From: an uncultured Verrucomicrobiae bacterium
GTDB lineage: Bacteria > Verrucomicrobiota > Verrucomicrobiia > Palsa-1439
Length of the DNA: 7,680 bases
NCBI GenBank assembly: GCA_937927265.1
Contig: CALBCO010000206.1
Span: 1 to 7,680 of the forward strand
Direction: 5' to 3'
The position numbers and the translations under genes were made by a program. The notes beneath the pieces were generated by a model. That model did not search any database and was not told the origin of the DNA. It saw only the letters and a list, made by a program, of their open reading frames with translations. Below, one piece after another: positions 1 through 5,353 of this stretch (the stretch's first letter is position 1; the number at the start of each line of letters is the position of its first letter).

Positions 1-174
1 CGCCGCCGTCAACTCGAACTCCCGCGGTCCCTCCTCCATCACCGGCTTCGGGTTGACTACGACGAAGTTGACTTCCTCATCACCGCAGTGGCCCACGTAC
101 TTGCGCCGTTGGCTGACCAGAAACCCGCGCGCTTCGAAGTATTCCCGGACAATCGTTTCATCAACGGCAGACAT
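1..174 (-). CDS. Unrecognised protein, N-terminal 58 residues only (runs off left edge)
   Basis: An open frame starts with ATG at 174 and stays open to the window edge, giving 58 residues that begin MSAVDETIVREYFEARGF. The start lies inside the last codons of aroB (14-nt overlap, different frame), which suggests translational coupling and membership of the same transcript. The visible part is an amphipathic helix (about residues 5-17), then a basic stretch (SQRRKY, 21-26), a His-Cys pair (HCGDEE, 29-34) and a hydrophobic strand ending in a proline turn (VNFVVVNPKP, 35-44). I see no signal peptide or membrane segment. I do not recognise the family. The helix, basic stretch, acidic residues and strand would be compatible with a small nuclease-like fold, but nothing seen proves it. 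That this is a real gene is likely; its function is unknown. Confidence 0.6.
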   Translation of the reverse strand, partial: MSAVDETIVREYFEARGFLVSQRRKYVGHCGDEEVNFVVVNPKPVMEEGPREFELTAA

Positions 175-1222
175 AGATCGCTTCCTCCAAATCCGCGTCG
201 GTCACCGCGTCCGACACCACCGCTTCGCCGAGTTTCTTCAGCAACACAAACCGCAGCCGGCCGCCGACGGTTTTCTTGTCGAGTTGCATCGCCGCCCGCA
301 AATCCTCCAGCCGGTAACGCTCGCCCAACCGGGTTGGCAATTGGCTATTGGCGATCAGCCGTTTCAGCCTGTCGGCCTCTTCCCGCTTCAACCCGGCCCG
401 TTTCACCGACAGTTCAGCGGCGCAGCACATCCCCAGCGCCACCGCTTCGCCGTGCAACACGCCTGCGTATCCTGCCAACGCCTCCATCGCGTGCCCGACC
501 GTGTGCCCGAAATTCAGAATCGCCCGCAACCCGCCCTCGCGCTCATCGCGGCTCACTACCTCCGCCTTGATCGCGCAACACCGTCGCACCGCCTCCGCCA
601 GCGACGTCTGGCCGTGTTGTTCCAGCCACGTGAAAAATCCGGCATCCCAAATCGCCGCGGTCTTGATCACCTCGGCGAACCCCGCCCGCAACTCGCGTTC
701 TGGTAATGTCTGCAACGTGTCCGTGTCGGCGATGACCAACCGGGGTTGATAAAACGCGCCGACAAGATTTTTTCCCTGTGGGAGGTTCACCCCGGTCTTG
801 CCGCCGACCGAACTGTCCACCATCGCCAGCAACGAAGTCGGCACCTGAATGAAATTGATCCCGCGCAAATACGTCGCCGCGACGAACCCCGCCAAATCGC
901 CTACCACGCCACCGCCCAACGCCACCACAAAACTCCGCCGGTCAAGCTTCAATCCTGGCAACATTTCCAACAACCGGCTAGCTTGACGCAGCGATTTCGA
1001 GCTTTCGCCGGCCGGCACCGTAATGACTTCCGCCGCCAGGACCGCCCGGAGTTTCGCGGCATATAATTTCTCGACGTTCGTGTCGGTGATGATGACACCC
1101 CGCTGGCCGAGGTTGAGGGATGACAAGAACGCTCCTATCCGCGCCAGCAATCCGGCGCCGATCAGGATGTCGTAACTGCGCTCGCCCAACGCCACGCGCA
1201 CCGTGTCCATGTGCGTTGCCAT
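161..1222 (-). CDS. aroB: 3-dehydroquinate synthase
   Basis: A 353-residue protein of normal family length. It converts DAHP (3-deoxy-D-arabino-heptulosonate 7-phosphate) to 3-dehydroquinate, the second step of the cytosolic shikimate pathway, using NAD and a divalent metal, usually zinc. Seen in the sequence: the nucleotide-binding loop with PAGESSKS (70-77), the glycine-rich GGGVVGDLAGF (103-113), PTSLLAMVDSSVGGKTGVN (128-146), and the metal-site segments GFAEVIK (E184), NFGHTVGH (H240) and HGEAV (H257). The H240-H257 spacing of 17 matches the zinc histidines known from E. coli AroB. The ATG at 1222 lies 13 nt after the tilS stop. An in-frame ATG at codon 5 is an alternative start. Upstream there is only a G-rich GGGCGGGCGG, so expression probably relies on coupling to tilS. 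The last codons overlap the next gene by 14 nt. All catalytic motifs look intact. Confidence 0.97.
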   Translation of the reverse strand: MATHMDTVRVALGERSYDILIGAGLLARIGAFLSSLNLGQRGVIITDTNVEKLYAAKLRAVLAAEVITVPAGESSKSLRQASRLLEMLPGLKLDRRSFVVALGGGVVGDLAGFVAATYLRGINFIQVPTSLLAMVDSSVGGKTGVNLPQGKNLVGAFYQPRLVIADTDTLQTLPERELRAGFAEVIKTAAIWDAGFFTWLEQHGQTSLAEAVRRCCAIKAEVVSRDEREGGLRAILNFGHTVGHAMEALAGYAGVLHGEAVALGMCCAAELSVKRAGLKREEADRLKRLIANSQLPTRLGERYRLEDLRAAMQLDKKTVGGRLRFVLLKKLGEAVVSDAVTDADLEEAIYVCR

Positions 1223-1235
1223 ACCGCCCGCCCGC

Positions 1236-2375
1236 TCAACTTGTCAACGACGAAACCCGAAGCCGCACCACGCGCTTCGTCTGCGGCGTCACCTTGAACG
1301 GCTCCGCTATTCGGTACCCGACGACCCAAGCAATGCGCCCGTCCGTCGCGCACAACAACGGCACCGCCGCGCGTTCCTGCCGCGGCACCTTCTCATCCAC
1401 GAAGAAGTCCTGGAGTTTCTTCTCGCCCTTCATCCCCAGCGGCTGGAACCGGTCGCCGGGTTGCCACGTGCGAACAAACGGACGCGGCCCCAACGCATCC
1501 GCGTCGAAGGATTCCGTGGAGTGCGGCGGTTTGACGCCGCCTTGCCGTTTCCGGAAAGGCGCTGTCAAGCCAGCGCACTCCAAAGCTCGCCGCGGTTTGC
1601 CCCGCAAGAGTTTCCGCATTTCCTCCACCTTCCGGAAACTGAGCGCGCCGAGTTGGTGGCGAATTGCCCGCCGCTCCGCCGCCACCGGCTCGTTCGCCGC
1701 TTCGGCCCGGAAAATTTCTGCCGTCCGCAACAGCACCTTGCGGATGCCGGGGTTGTAGTCGCGTTCGAGCAGCGGCAACAGTTCATGGCGAATCCGGTTC
1801 CGCAGAAACCGCCGGTCGGTATTGCTCGCGTCCTCGCGCCATTTCAATCCTTGGGCACTGAGGTACTTCAGCACTTCCGCTCGGGTGACTTCCAACATTG
1901 GTCGCACCACCCGGAGTTTGCCGATTCGCCGTTCCGGCCACATCGCGCCCAAGCCGGTCGGTCCTGCGCCCCGCATCAACCGGAGTAGAAACGTCTCCAC
2001 CTGATCATCCGCCGTGTGCGCCAGCACCAGCGTCCGAAGGCCGGTCTTTTGGGCAACACGCTCGAAGAACTCCTGCCGGGCCTGGCGCGCCGCAGCTTCG
2101 GTGTGCGGCACCTTTCGCGCTCCCACTGTCACCGGCACCCCGAACCGGCGAGCCAGTTCCCGAACAAACTTGGCATCGGCATCGCTCTCTTTTCCGCGCC
2201 AGCGGTGGTTGAGATGACAAACGTGGGGCCGGTAGCCGAGTTGGACAAGCCCGTGGAGCAACGCCACGGAGTCGGGACCACCGGAGACGCCGACGAGCAG
2301 TCGAGAGGGAAGTTTTTCACGCCAAGCCGCCAGAGCGCGCAGGAGAGTTTGGGGACGGAGAATCGAATCACGCAT
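1236..2375 (-). CDS. tilS: tRNA(Ile)-lysidine synthetase
   Basis: A 379-residue protein that attaches lysine to C34 of tRNA-Ile(CAU), using ATP, so that the tRNA reads AUA and is charged with isoleucine. It is normally essential. Seen: the PP-loop ATP pyrophosphatase motif SGGPDS (31-36), CHLNHRWRGKESDAD (53-67), AHTADDQVETFLLRLMRG (119-136), and RNRIRHELLPLL (192-203) of the N-terminal domain. The C-terminal TilS domain is also present, with RTWQPGDRFQPLGM (302-315), KKLQDFFVDEKVPR (319-332) and GRIAWVVGYRI (346-356). The junction between these parts (residues about 265-287) is encoded by a 66-bp inverted repeat in frame, where relatives would be expected to carry a short beta-rich linker. 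All catalytic motifs lie outside it, so the enzyme is probably active. The ATG at 2375 follows the nucleotidyltransferase stop by 24 nt, with no clear Shine-Dalgarno. Confidence 0.95.
   Translation of the reverse strand: MRDSILRPQTLLRALAAWREKLPSRLLVGVSGGPDSVALLHGLVQLGYRPHVCHLNHRWRGKESDADAKFVRELARRFGVPVTVGARKVPHTEAAARQARQEFFERVAQKTGLRTLVLAHTADDQVETFLLRLMRGAGPTGLGAMWPERRIGKLRVVRPMLEVTRAEVLKYLSAQGLKWREDASNTDRRFLRNRIRHELLPLLERDYNPGIRKVLLRTAEIFRAEAANEPVAAERRAIRHQLGALSFRKVEEMRKLLRGKPRRALECAGLTAPFRKRQGGVKPPHSTESFDADALGPRPFVRTWQPGDRFQPLGMKGEKKLQDFFVDEKVPRQERAAVPLLCATDGRIAWVVGYRIAEPFKVTPQTKRVVRLRVSSLTS
1517..1582. repeat. 66-bp imperfect inverted repeat (REP-like) inside tilS
   Basis: The outer arms TGGAGTGC (1517-1524) and GCACTCCA (1575-1582) are perfect complements. 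Pairing continues inward with a few mismatches over the GGCGGTTTGACGCCGC-type segment (1525-1540) and its partner at 1558-1574. The centre (1548-1557) is itself the palindrome TTTCCGGAAA. The length is exactly 22 codons, has no stop in the tilS frame, and encodes residues 265-287 of TilS, including a GGVKPPHST run. From memory, the motif 'TGGAGTGCGGCGG..TTGACGCCGC' is a dispersed element of verrucomicrobial genomes. That is recollection and was not computed here. I infer an ancient in-frame insertion tolerated between two domains. Confidence 0.8.
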
Positions 2376-2399
2376 AAGGCCGGTGCGGGTTCGGGCTGG

Positions 2400-3020
2400 T
2401 CAACGCAATCGCGCAACCTCCGCGATAAAGAACTTCTTGATCTGTTCCCAAGTCACCGGCTGCCGCAGGCGGGGCATGGGATCGGTCTCGGCATCGGCGA
2501 AATACACCAAACTCCGCAACAGGTGATAGAGGTCGTACTGCGTGGCGGGAAACTTCGCCGCCATCAGCGCGATGGCTTCGCGCAAGGGGAAACATTGCCG
2601 GCAAATGCAGTACAGACCCACGAAATCCTTCCGCGCCCCGCGGCCGGCAATCGCCGCCAGTTTCATCGGCGCGATGTCAGCCACATCCGCGACGGACACC
2701 CCGGACGGCCCGACAATCAACGGCCGAATCAACCCATGCGGGTAGCCGAAAAAACTTGTCTTCACGCCACGAAACACCACCGTGAGCGTGTCCCGCTCGG
2801 CTTGCACGACTTGCAGTGGCGGCGGCGCGGGGAGGTGGTTCACCAATTCTTGGGGCGCGAAACCAGTCGTGCGAAAGAAATCAAAGTCCACCGACTCGCG
2901 GTGGCCCAGGTGCAGCGCCAACGCGGTGTCCCCGGCGAGATAAAACGAACGCACCGCCTGGACTTGGCTCAATACGGCCAGAGCGGATTGTTGGTCGGCG
3001 GTAAGGATTTCGGGGTGCAT
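2400..3020 (-). CDS. AbiEii/AbiGii-type nucleotidyltransferase (toxin-family protein)
   Basis: A 206-residue cytosolic protein of the short DNA-polymerase-beta-like nucleotidyltransferase family (AbiEii/AbiGii toxin family). Some members act as type IV abortive-infection or MenT-like toxins that transfer nucleotides to RNA. Seen: FYLAGDTALALHLGHRESVDFDFF (27-49 region), with the GDTAL loop and the metal-binding pair D45/D47; APMKLAAIAGRGARKDF (117-133) with K120; and K131/D132 of the last motif. Relatives usually read KDF.DLY here, whereas this protein reads KDFVGLY, with Gly at 135. The ATG at 3020 lies 52 nt inside the end of the DUF6922-like gene. There is no Shine-Dalgarno, so translation is probably coupled. 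It sits between housekeeping genes in the same orientation. Family membership is clear. Whether it is a toxin, a domesticated enzyme or a decayed one is not decidable here. Confidence 0.88.
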   Translation of the reverse strand: MHPEILTADQQSALAVLSQVQAVRSFYLAGDTALALHLGHRESVDFDFFRTTGFAPQELVNHLPAPPPLQVVQAERDTLTVVFRGVKTSFFGYPHGLIRPLIVGPSGVSVADVADIAPMKLAAIAGRGARKDFVGLYCICRQCFPLREAIALMAAKFPATQYDLYHLLRSLVYFADAETDPMPRLRQPVTWEQIKKFFIAEVARLR

Positions 3021-3307
3021 ACGTTATCGTCGAGACCGAGCATGGCAGACCAAAACGCGCGGGTCTTGGCGGAGAGGCGACGTCCGCCCCGTGTCCGGAA
3101 ATACGCGCGCAGGCCAGCCGTGCCGTAGGTCTGTTCCGCCCAACGGACCGCCGCAATGTCGCCATACTCCAGCACGCGGTCGAGGATGAAATCACGATGT
3201 GCGATCACGTCCACCGTGTCCGGCGCGGCATCCCAAAACAGCCCGCGCAAGGCCGTTGGCAACGGTTCTTTCACGCCAGCAGTGTACCCCAAAACCGCGC
3301 GCGACAC
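2969..3307 (-). CDS. DUF6922-like small protein, putative partner of the nucleotidyltransferase
   Basis: A 112-residue protein with a GTG start at 3307. The upstream GAGGAAG (3317-3323) with a 9-nt spacer decides this start over an in-frame GTG at codon 12. The core reads LFWDAAPDTVDVIAHRDFILDRVLEYGD (23-50), AVRWAEQTYG (53-62), then LSAKTRAFWSAMLGL (78-92). This is the pattern I recall for DUF6922 proteins, which are commonly encoded just upstream of AbiEii-like nucleotidyltransferases: 'FWD', a helix giving 'RVLE.GD..A..W', and 'S.KTR.FW'. It looks all-helical, without membrane segment or signal peptide. The tail after residue 92 (DDNVCTPKSLPPTN...) runs 52 nt into the next gene and may be a non-conserved extension. 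By position and size it could be the antitoxin of the pair, which is inference. The family assignment is from memory. Confidence 0.75.
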   Translation of the reverse strand: MSRAVLGYTAGVKEPLPTALRGLFWDAAPDTVDVIAHRDFILDRVLEYGDIAAVRWAEQTYGTAGLRAYFRTRGGRRLSAKTRAFWSAMLGLDDNVCTPKSLPPTNNPLWPY

Positions 3308-3316
3308 GATGCAAAT

Positions 3317-3323
3317 CTTCCTC
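3317..3323 (-). promoter_or_regulatory. Shine-Dalgarno of the DUF6922-like gene
   Basis: GAGGAAG on the minus strand, 9 nt before the GTG at 3307. It is one of the few clear ribosome binding sites on this strand and is the reason for preferring the GTG at 3307 as the start. It begins immediately after the hairpin at 3324-3342. Confidence 0.6.
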
Positions 3324-3342
3324 GGCAGCTCATAGAGCCGCC
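3324..3342 (-). other. Small RNA hairpin between serS and the DUF6922-like gene
   Basis: On the minus-strand transcript GGCGGCUC and GAGCUGCC pair over 8 bp (one G-U) around a UAU loop. The hairpin starts one nucleotide after the serS stop codon and ends right at the following Shine-Dalgarno. No U-tract follows, so it is not a standard intrinsic terminator. It may protect the serS end, act as a processing boundary, or tune access to the ribosome site. The structure was seen by eye; any role is inference. Confidence 0.4.
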
Positions 3343-3343
3343 G

Positions 3344-4630
3344 CTACACCACACTGGCTTTGATCTCCGTTTTCCCGCCGAGATACGGCGCGAGAATCTC
3401 TGGCAACTTCACGGTGCCGTCCGCCTGCTGGTACGTCTCCAGCAAAGCGACGTACAGGCGCGCCAAGGCGGTGCCGCTGCCGTTGAGGATGTGCACAAAG
3501 CGGTTTTTGCCGTCGGCCCCTTTGAACCGGATGTTGGCCCGACGCGCTTGGAAATCTTCACAGTTCGAGCAACTCGACACTTCCAAATACGCATTCTGGC
3601 CCGGCGCCCAGACTTCGATGTCGTAGGTTTTTGCCGATGCAAACCCCATGTCGCCGGTGCAGAGCAACACCACTCGATAATGCAGGCCGAGCCGTTGCAA
3701 CACTTTCTCGGCGTTGGCAGTCATTTTCTCCAACTCGTCGTAGCTGGTTTCCGGCTTGGTGAACTTGATCATCTCCACCTTGTCGAACTGGTGGACGCGG
3801 ATCATGCCGCGCGTTTCCTTGCCAGCCGCGCCCGCCTCGCGGCGGAAACACGGCGTGTAGGCGCAGTAATAAATCGGCAACTGGTCTTCCTTGAGAATCT
3901 CTTCCCGGTGGATGTTGGCCACCGGCACCTCGGCGGTCGGCGCAAGATAAAACTCGTCATCGCGCAGCCGGTACATGTCTTCCTCGAACTTCGGCAATTG
4001 GCCGGTGCCGATCATGGCCTGCCGGTTGATGAGAAATGGTGGGAAGACCTCAGTGTAGCCGTGTTCACGGGTGTGGAGGTCGAGCAGAAAATTGATGAGG
4101 CCGCGTTCGAGCCGCGCACCGAGGCCCTTGTAAAGAATGAATCCGCTGCCGGTGATTTTGGTGGCCCGCGGGAAATCGAGGATGCCAAGTTTCTCGCCGA
4201 TTTCCCAATGCGCCTTCGGAGTGAAATCAAACACCGGCTTCTCGCCCCACATGCGGACGACCGGGTTGTCGGCGGCATCTTTGCCGACCGGGATGGTCGC
4301 GTGCGGGAGATTCGGAATCGTCAGCAAGATGTCCTGCAACTGCGCGTCCACGCCGGCCACCTTGGCATCAAGCGCGGCGATCCGGTCGCTGACCTTTTTC
4401 ATCTCGGCCATGACGGGACCGGCGTCCTGACCTTTGGCTTTGAGTTGGCCGATTTCTTTGCTGACCTTGTTGCGTTCGGCTTTGAGATTTTCCGACTCGG
4501 TCAACAACGCGCGCCGTTTCTCGTCGAGTGCCGCGATTTCGGCCACGCGCGCCTCATCGCCGCGTCCGCGTGTGGCGAGGCGTTGCCGGACCGCGTCTGG
4601 TGTTTCACGAATGAGCTTGATATCGAGCAT
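3344..4630 (-). CDS. serS: Seryl-tRNA synthetase
   Basis: A 428-residue class II aminoacyl-tRNA synthetase that charges tRNA-Ser (and tRNA-Sec where present) with serine in the cytosol. Seen: an N-terminal MLDIKLIRETPDAVRQRLATRG start followed by the long antiparallel coiled-coil tRNA-binding arm (about residues 28-100, with LDEKRRALLTESENLKAERN); the TAE serine-binding motif (232-234); class II motif 2 with CFRREAGAAGKETRGMIRVHQF (261-282); SSCSNCEDFQARR (352-364); and motif 3 LNGSGTALARL (382-392). The length is typical. The frame stays open upstream to 4894, but the family N-terminus fixes the start at the ATG at 4630; the extra part translates the intergenic repeat. There is no Shine-Dalgarno. 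It is the first gene of the leftward string, 36 nt from the next gene. It is complete and looks functional. Confidence 0.98.
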   Translation of the reverse strand: MLDIKLIRETPDAVRQRLATRGRGDEARVAEIAALDEKRRALLTESENLKAERNKVSKEIGQLKAKGQDAGPVMAEMKKVSDRIAALDAKVAGVDAQLQDILLTIPNLPHATIPVGKDAADNPVVRMWGEKPVFDFTPKAHWEIGEKLGILDFPRATKITGSGFILYKGLGARLERGLINFLLDLHTREHGYTEVFPPFLINRQAMIGTGQLPKFEEDMYRLRDDEFYLAPTAEVPVANIHREEILKEDQLPIYYCAYTPCFRREAGAAGKETRGMIRVHQFDKVEMIKFTKPETSYDELEKMTANAEKVLQRLGLHYRVVLLCTGDMGFASAKTYDIEVWAPGQNAYLEVSSCSNCEDFQARRANIRFKGADGKNRFVHILNGSGTALARLYVALLETYQQADGTVKLPEILAPYLGGKTEIKASVV

Positions 4631-4637
4631 GGGGCGG

Positions 4638-4666
4638 ATGATAAAGGGCGGTGATGCAAAGGGCAA
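4638..4666 (-). promoter_or_regulatory. Weak candidate promoter for the serS operon
   Basis: On the minus strand TTGCCC (4661-4666) and TATCAT (4638-4643) are separated by 17 nt. Transcription would start almost at the serS ATG, giving a leader of only a few bases, which would fit the missing Shine-Dalgarno. The match is modest, and another promoter further upstream is equally possible. Confidence 0.25.
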
Positions 4667-4686
4667 GTGCCGGTCGTGGCAGAGAA

Positions 4687-4712
4687 TGGACGGGCTGGAA
4701 GCCCATCCCACG
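4687..4712. repeat. Dispersed-type hairpin repeat in the divergent intergenic region
   Basis: GGGCT (4692-4696) and AGCCC (4700-4704) form a tight hairpin within ATGGACGGGCTGGAAGCCC, followed by ATCCCACG. Read on the minus strand it is GTGGGATGGGCTTCCAGCCC. I recall this string as a recurring intergenic element in Verrucomicrobiota and Planctomycetota, where it is often mis-translated as 'MGFQPV'. It lies in the serS leader region, upstream of the rightward promoter. The hairpin is seen; the family identity is from memory. Confidence 0.6.
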
Positions 4713-4722
4713 AAAAAAGGAT

Positions 4723-4751
4723 TTGACAAACAAGTAAGCACAATGTAAATA
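4723..4751 (+). promoter_or_regulatory. Sigma70-like promoter of the brnT-brnA-pilin operon
   Basis: A perfect -35 hexamer TTGACA (4723-4728) and a TAAATA -10 (4746-4751) are separated by the ideal 17 bp. The predicted transcription start at about 4757-4759 leaves a leader of only about 12-14 nt before the ATG at 4771. This fits the absence of a Shine-Dalgarno there. The -10 is covered by the palindrome at 4738-4759. Confidence 0.65.
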
Positions 4752-4759
4752 CATTGTGC
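4738..4759. promoter_or_regulatory. Perfect palindromic operator over the -10 box
   Basis: The arms GCACAATGTA (4738-4747) and TACATTGTGC (4750-4759) are exact complements around an AA centre. The site covers the -10 element and the predicted transcription start of the toxin-antitoxin genes, which is the classic position for repression. Ribbon-helix-helix antitoxins of the BrnA/CopG kind bind palindromes at their own promoter, so autoregulation by the downstream antitoxin (5072-5353) is the natural inference. The palindrome itself is certain; the binder is inferred. Confidence 0.75.
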
Positions 4760-4770
4760 AGACATGAATA

Positions 4771-5055
4771 ATGGACTTCGATTGGTCAGCACAGCAATTC
4801 GGAGACACGGATTTTCCGAGCATCCGCGACATCGAAGAATCGTTCGAGGATCCGATGGGGATCCGCCTCTTTCCCGATTCACCTCGGTTCGCAAAGGAAT
4901 CTCGCGCGTTTTGTCTCGGACGGACGCTGAACGGTCAGGGCATTTTCACGGTGTATCGGTCCGACGGCAAGAAGGTGAGGGTGATTGCTGCGCGGGCAAT
5001 GACGCCCGAGGAAGAGTATTTCTACGAGCGGAAGGTCAACGAATGGATGGCCTAG
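4771..5055 (+). CDS. brnT: BrnT-like type II toxin
   Basis: A 94-residue soluble protein resembling BrnT toxins, RelE-fold ribonucleases that block translation. Seen: an N-terminal FDWSAQQ (3-9) matching the usual F.WD..K start, IEESFEDPMGIRLFPDS (21-37) matching the F.DP strand, the central CLGRTLNGQGIFTVY (48-62), and the C-terminal RVIAARAMTPEEEYFYE (70-86), equivalent to the RIISARKAT..E...Y signature. The typical N..KHGV segment after the first helix is absent or altered (FGDTDFPSIRD instead). The ATG at 4771 is chosen because it gives the BrnT start; an ATG at 4764 is in another frame. There is no Shine-Dalgarno and the leader is very short. Toxin-first order followed by a ribbon-helix-helix antitoxin is the standard BrnTA layout, which supports the assignment. 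Confidence 0.75.
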   Translation: MDFDWSAQQFGDTDFPSIRDIEESFEDPMGIRLFPDSPRFAKESRAFCLGRTLNGQGIFTVYRSDGKKVRVIAARAMTPEEEYFYERKVNEWMA

Positions 5056-5057
5056 AT

Positions 5058-5064
5058 AGGGGAG
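5058..5064 (+). promoter_or_regulatory. Shine-Dalgarno of the antitoxin gene
   Basis: AGGGGAG lies 7 nt before the ATG at 5072. The GTG at 5069 would have only a 4-nt spacer, so ATG 5072 is the better start. A strong ribosome site for the antitoxin and none for the toxin would favour antitoxin excess. Confidence 0.6.
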
Positions 5065-5071
5065 TCAAGTG

Positions 5072-5353
5072 ATGAACCTCATCACGACATGGGAGGCGAT
5101 TCCGTCTTTTGCGGACGAGACGGCGGAGGCGCAATTCTGGTTGTCTCACCGGCTGGACCCGAAGCTGATGGAAGAATCGGTGATTGGGGCGGACCAATCG
5201 GAGTCAACGACCATCACGTTACGGATTGATCCGCGGATGCTGGCGCGGCTGAAACGATTGGCCCGATCACGCTATTTGAATTACCAGAGTATGATCAAAC
5301 AATGGTTGAGTGAGCGGCTCGAGGCCGAGTTGCGAGGGAGGGACGGGCGATGA
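5072..5353 (+). CDS. brnA: BrnA/CopG-family ribbon-helix-helix antitoxin
   Basis: A 93-residue protein. The N-terminal IPSFADETAEAQFWLSHRL (10-28) is the toxin-facing segment typical of CopG-type antitoxins (pattern IP.F..E.EEA.FW). The C-terminal half, STTITLRIDPRMLARLKRLA (45-64) followed by RYLNYQSMIKQWLSERLEAEL, is a ribbon-helix-helix DNA-binding domain: the strand TTITLRI and then two helices. It should neutralise the BrnT-like protein by direct binding and repress the shared promoter through the palindrome at 4738-4759 (known for the family, inferred here). It begins 16 nt after the toxin stop. Its stop codon overlaps the ATG of the first pseudopilin (ATGA, 5350-5353), and the GGAGG used by that pilin lies within its last codons. 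The assignment to BrnA rather than another CopG antitoxin rests on its partner. Confidence 0.78.
   Translation: MNLITTWEAIPSFADETAEAQFWLSHRLDPKLMEESVIGADQSESTTITLRIDPRMLARLKRLARSRYLNYQSMIKQWLSERLEAELRGRDGR
5337..5341 (+). promoter_or_regulatory. Shine-Dalgarno of the first pseudopilin, inside the antitoxin gene
   Basis: GGAGG lies 8 nt before the ATG at 5350, a near-optimal site. It supports the ATG at 5350 over in-frame ATGs at 5371 and 5389, which have no ribosome site, and it ties pilin translation to the antitoxin message. Confidence 0.7.

Noticed and set aside
1162..1353. Small minus-strand frame across the tilS-aroB junction
   Set aside because: It is an out-of-frame shadow of the two real genes and has no start signal or motif.
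2016..3128. Long plus-strand open frame (370 codons) opposite tilS and the nucleotidyltransferase
   Set aside because: It spans two convincing minus-strand genes and their gap. The product is low-complexity, rich in Arg, His, Gln and Pro, with no recognisable domain.
3197..4654. Long plus-strand open frame (485 codons) opposite serS
   Set aside because: It is the antisense shadow of a fully recognisable serS. Its translation is His/Arg/Val-rich with no family motif. Long antisense frames are expected in GC-rich genes.
4692..4720. Possible intrinsic terminator (hairpin plus A-rich run) near 4700
   Set aside because: The hairpin stem is only 5 bp. The U-tract equivalent (AAAAAA on plus) would lie on the wrong side for leftward transcripts, and no gene ends here. 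It fits a dispersed repeat better.
4631..4894. N-terminal extension of serS upstream of the ATG at 4630
   Set aside because: The SerS family starts at MLDIKLIRE. The extension translates the dispersed hairpin repeat, the palindrome and the start of brnT on the other strand.
4764..5072. Alternative plus-strand frame starting at the ATG at 4764
   Set aside because: It overlaps brnT in another frame and shows no family features, whereas the frame from 4771 has the BrnT signature.
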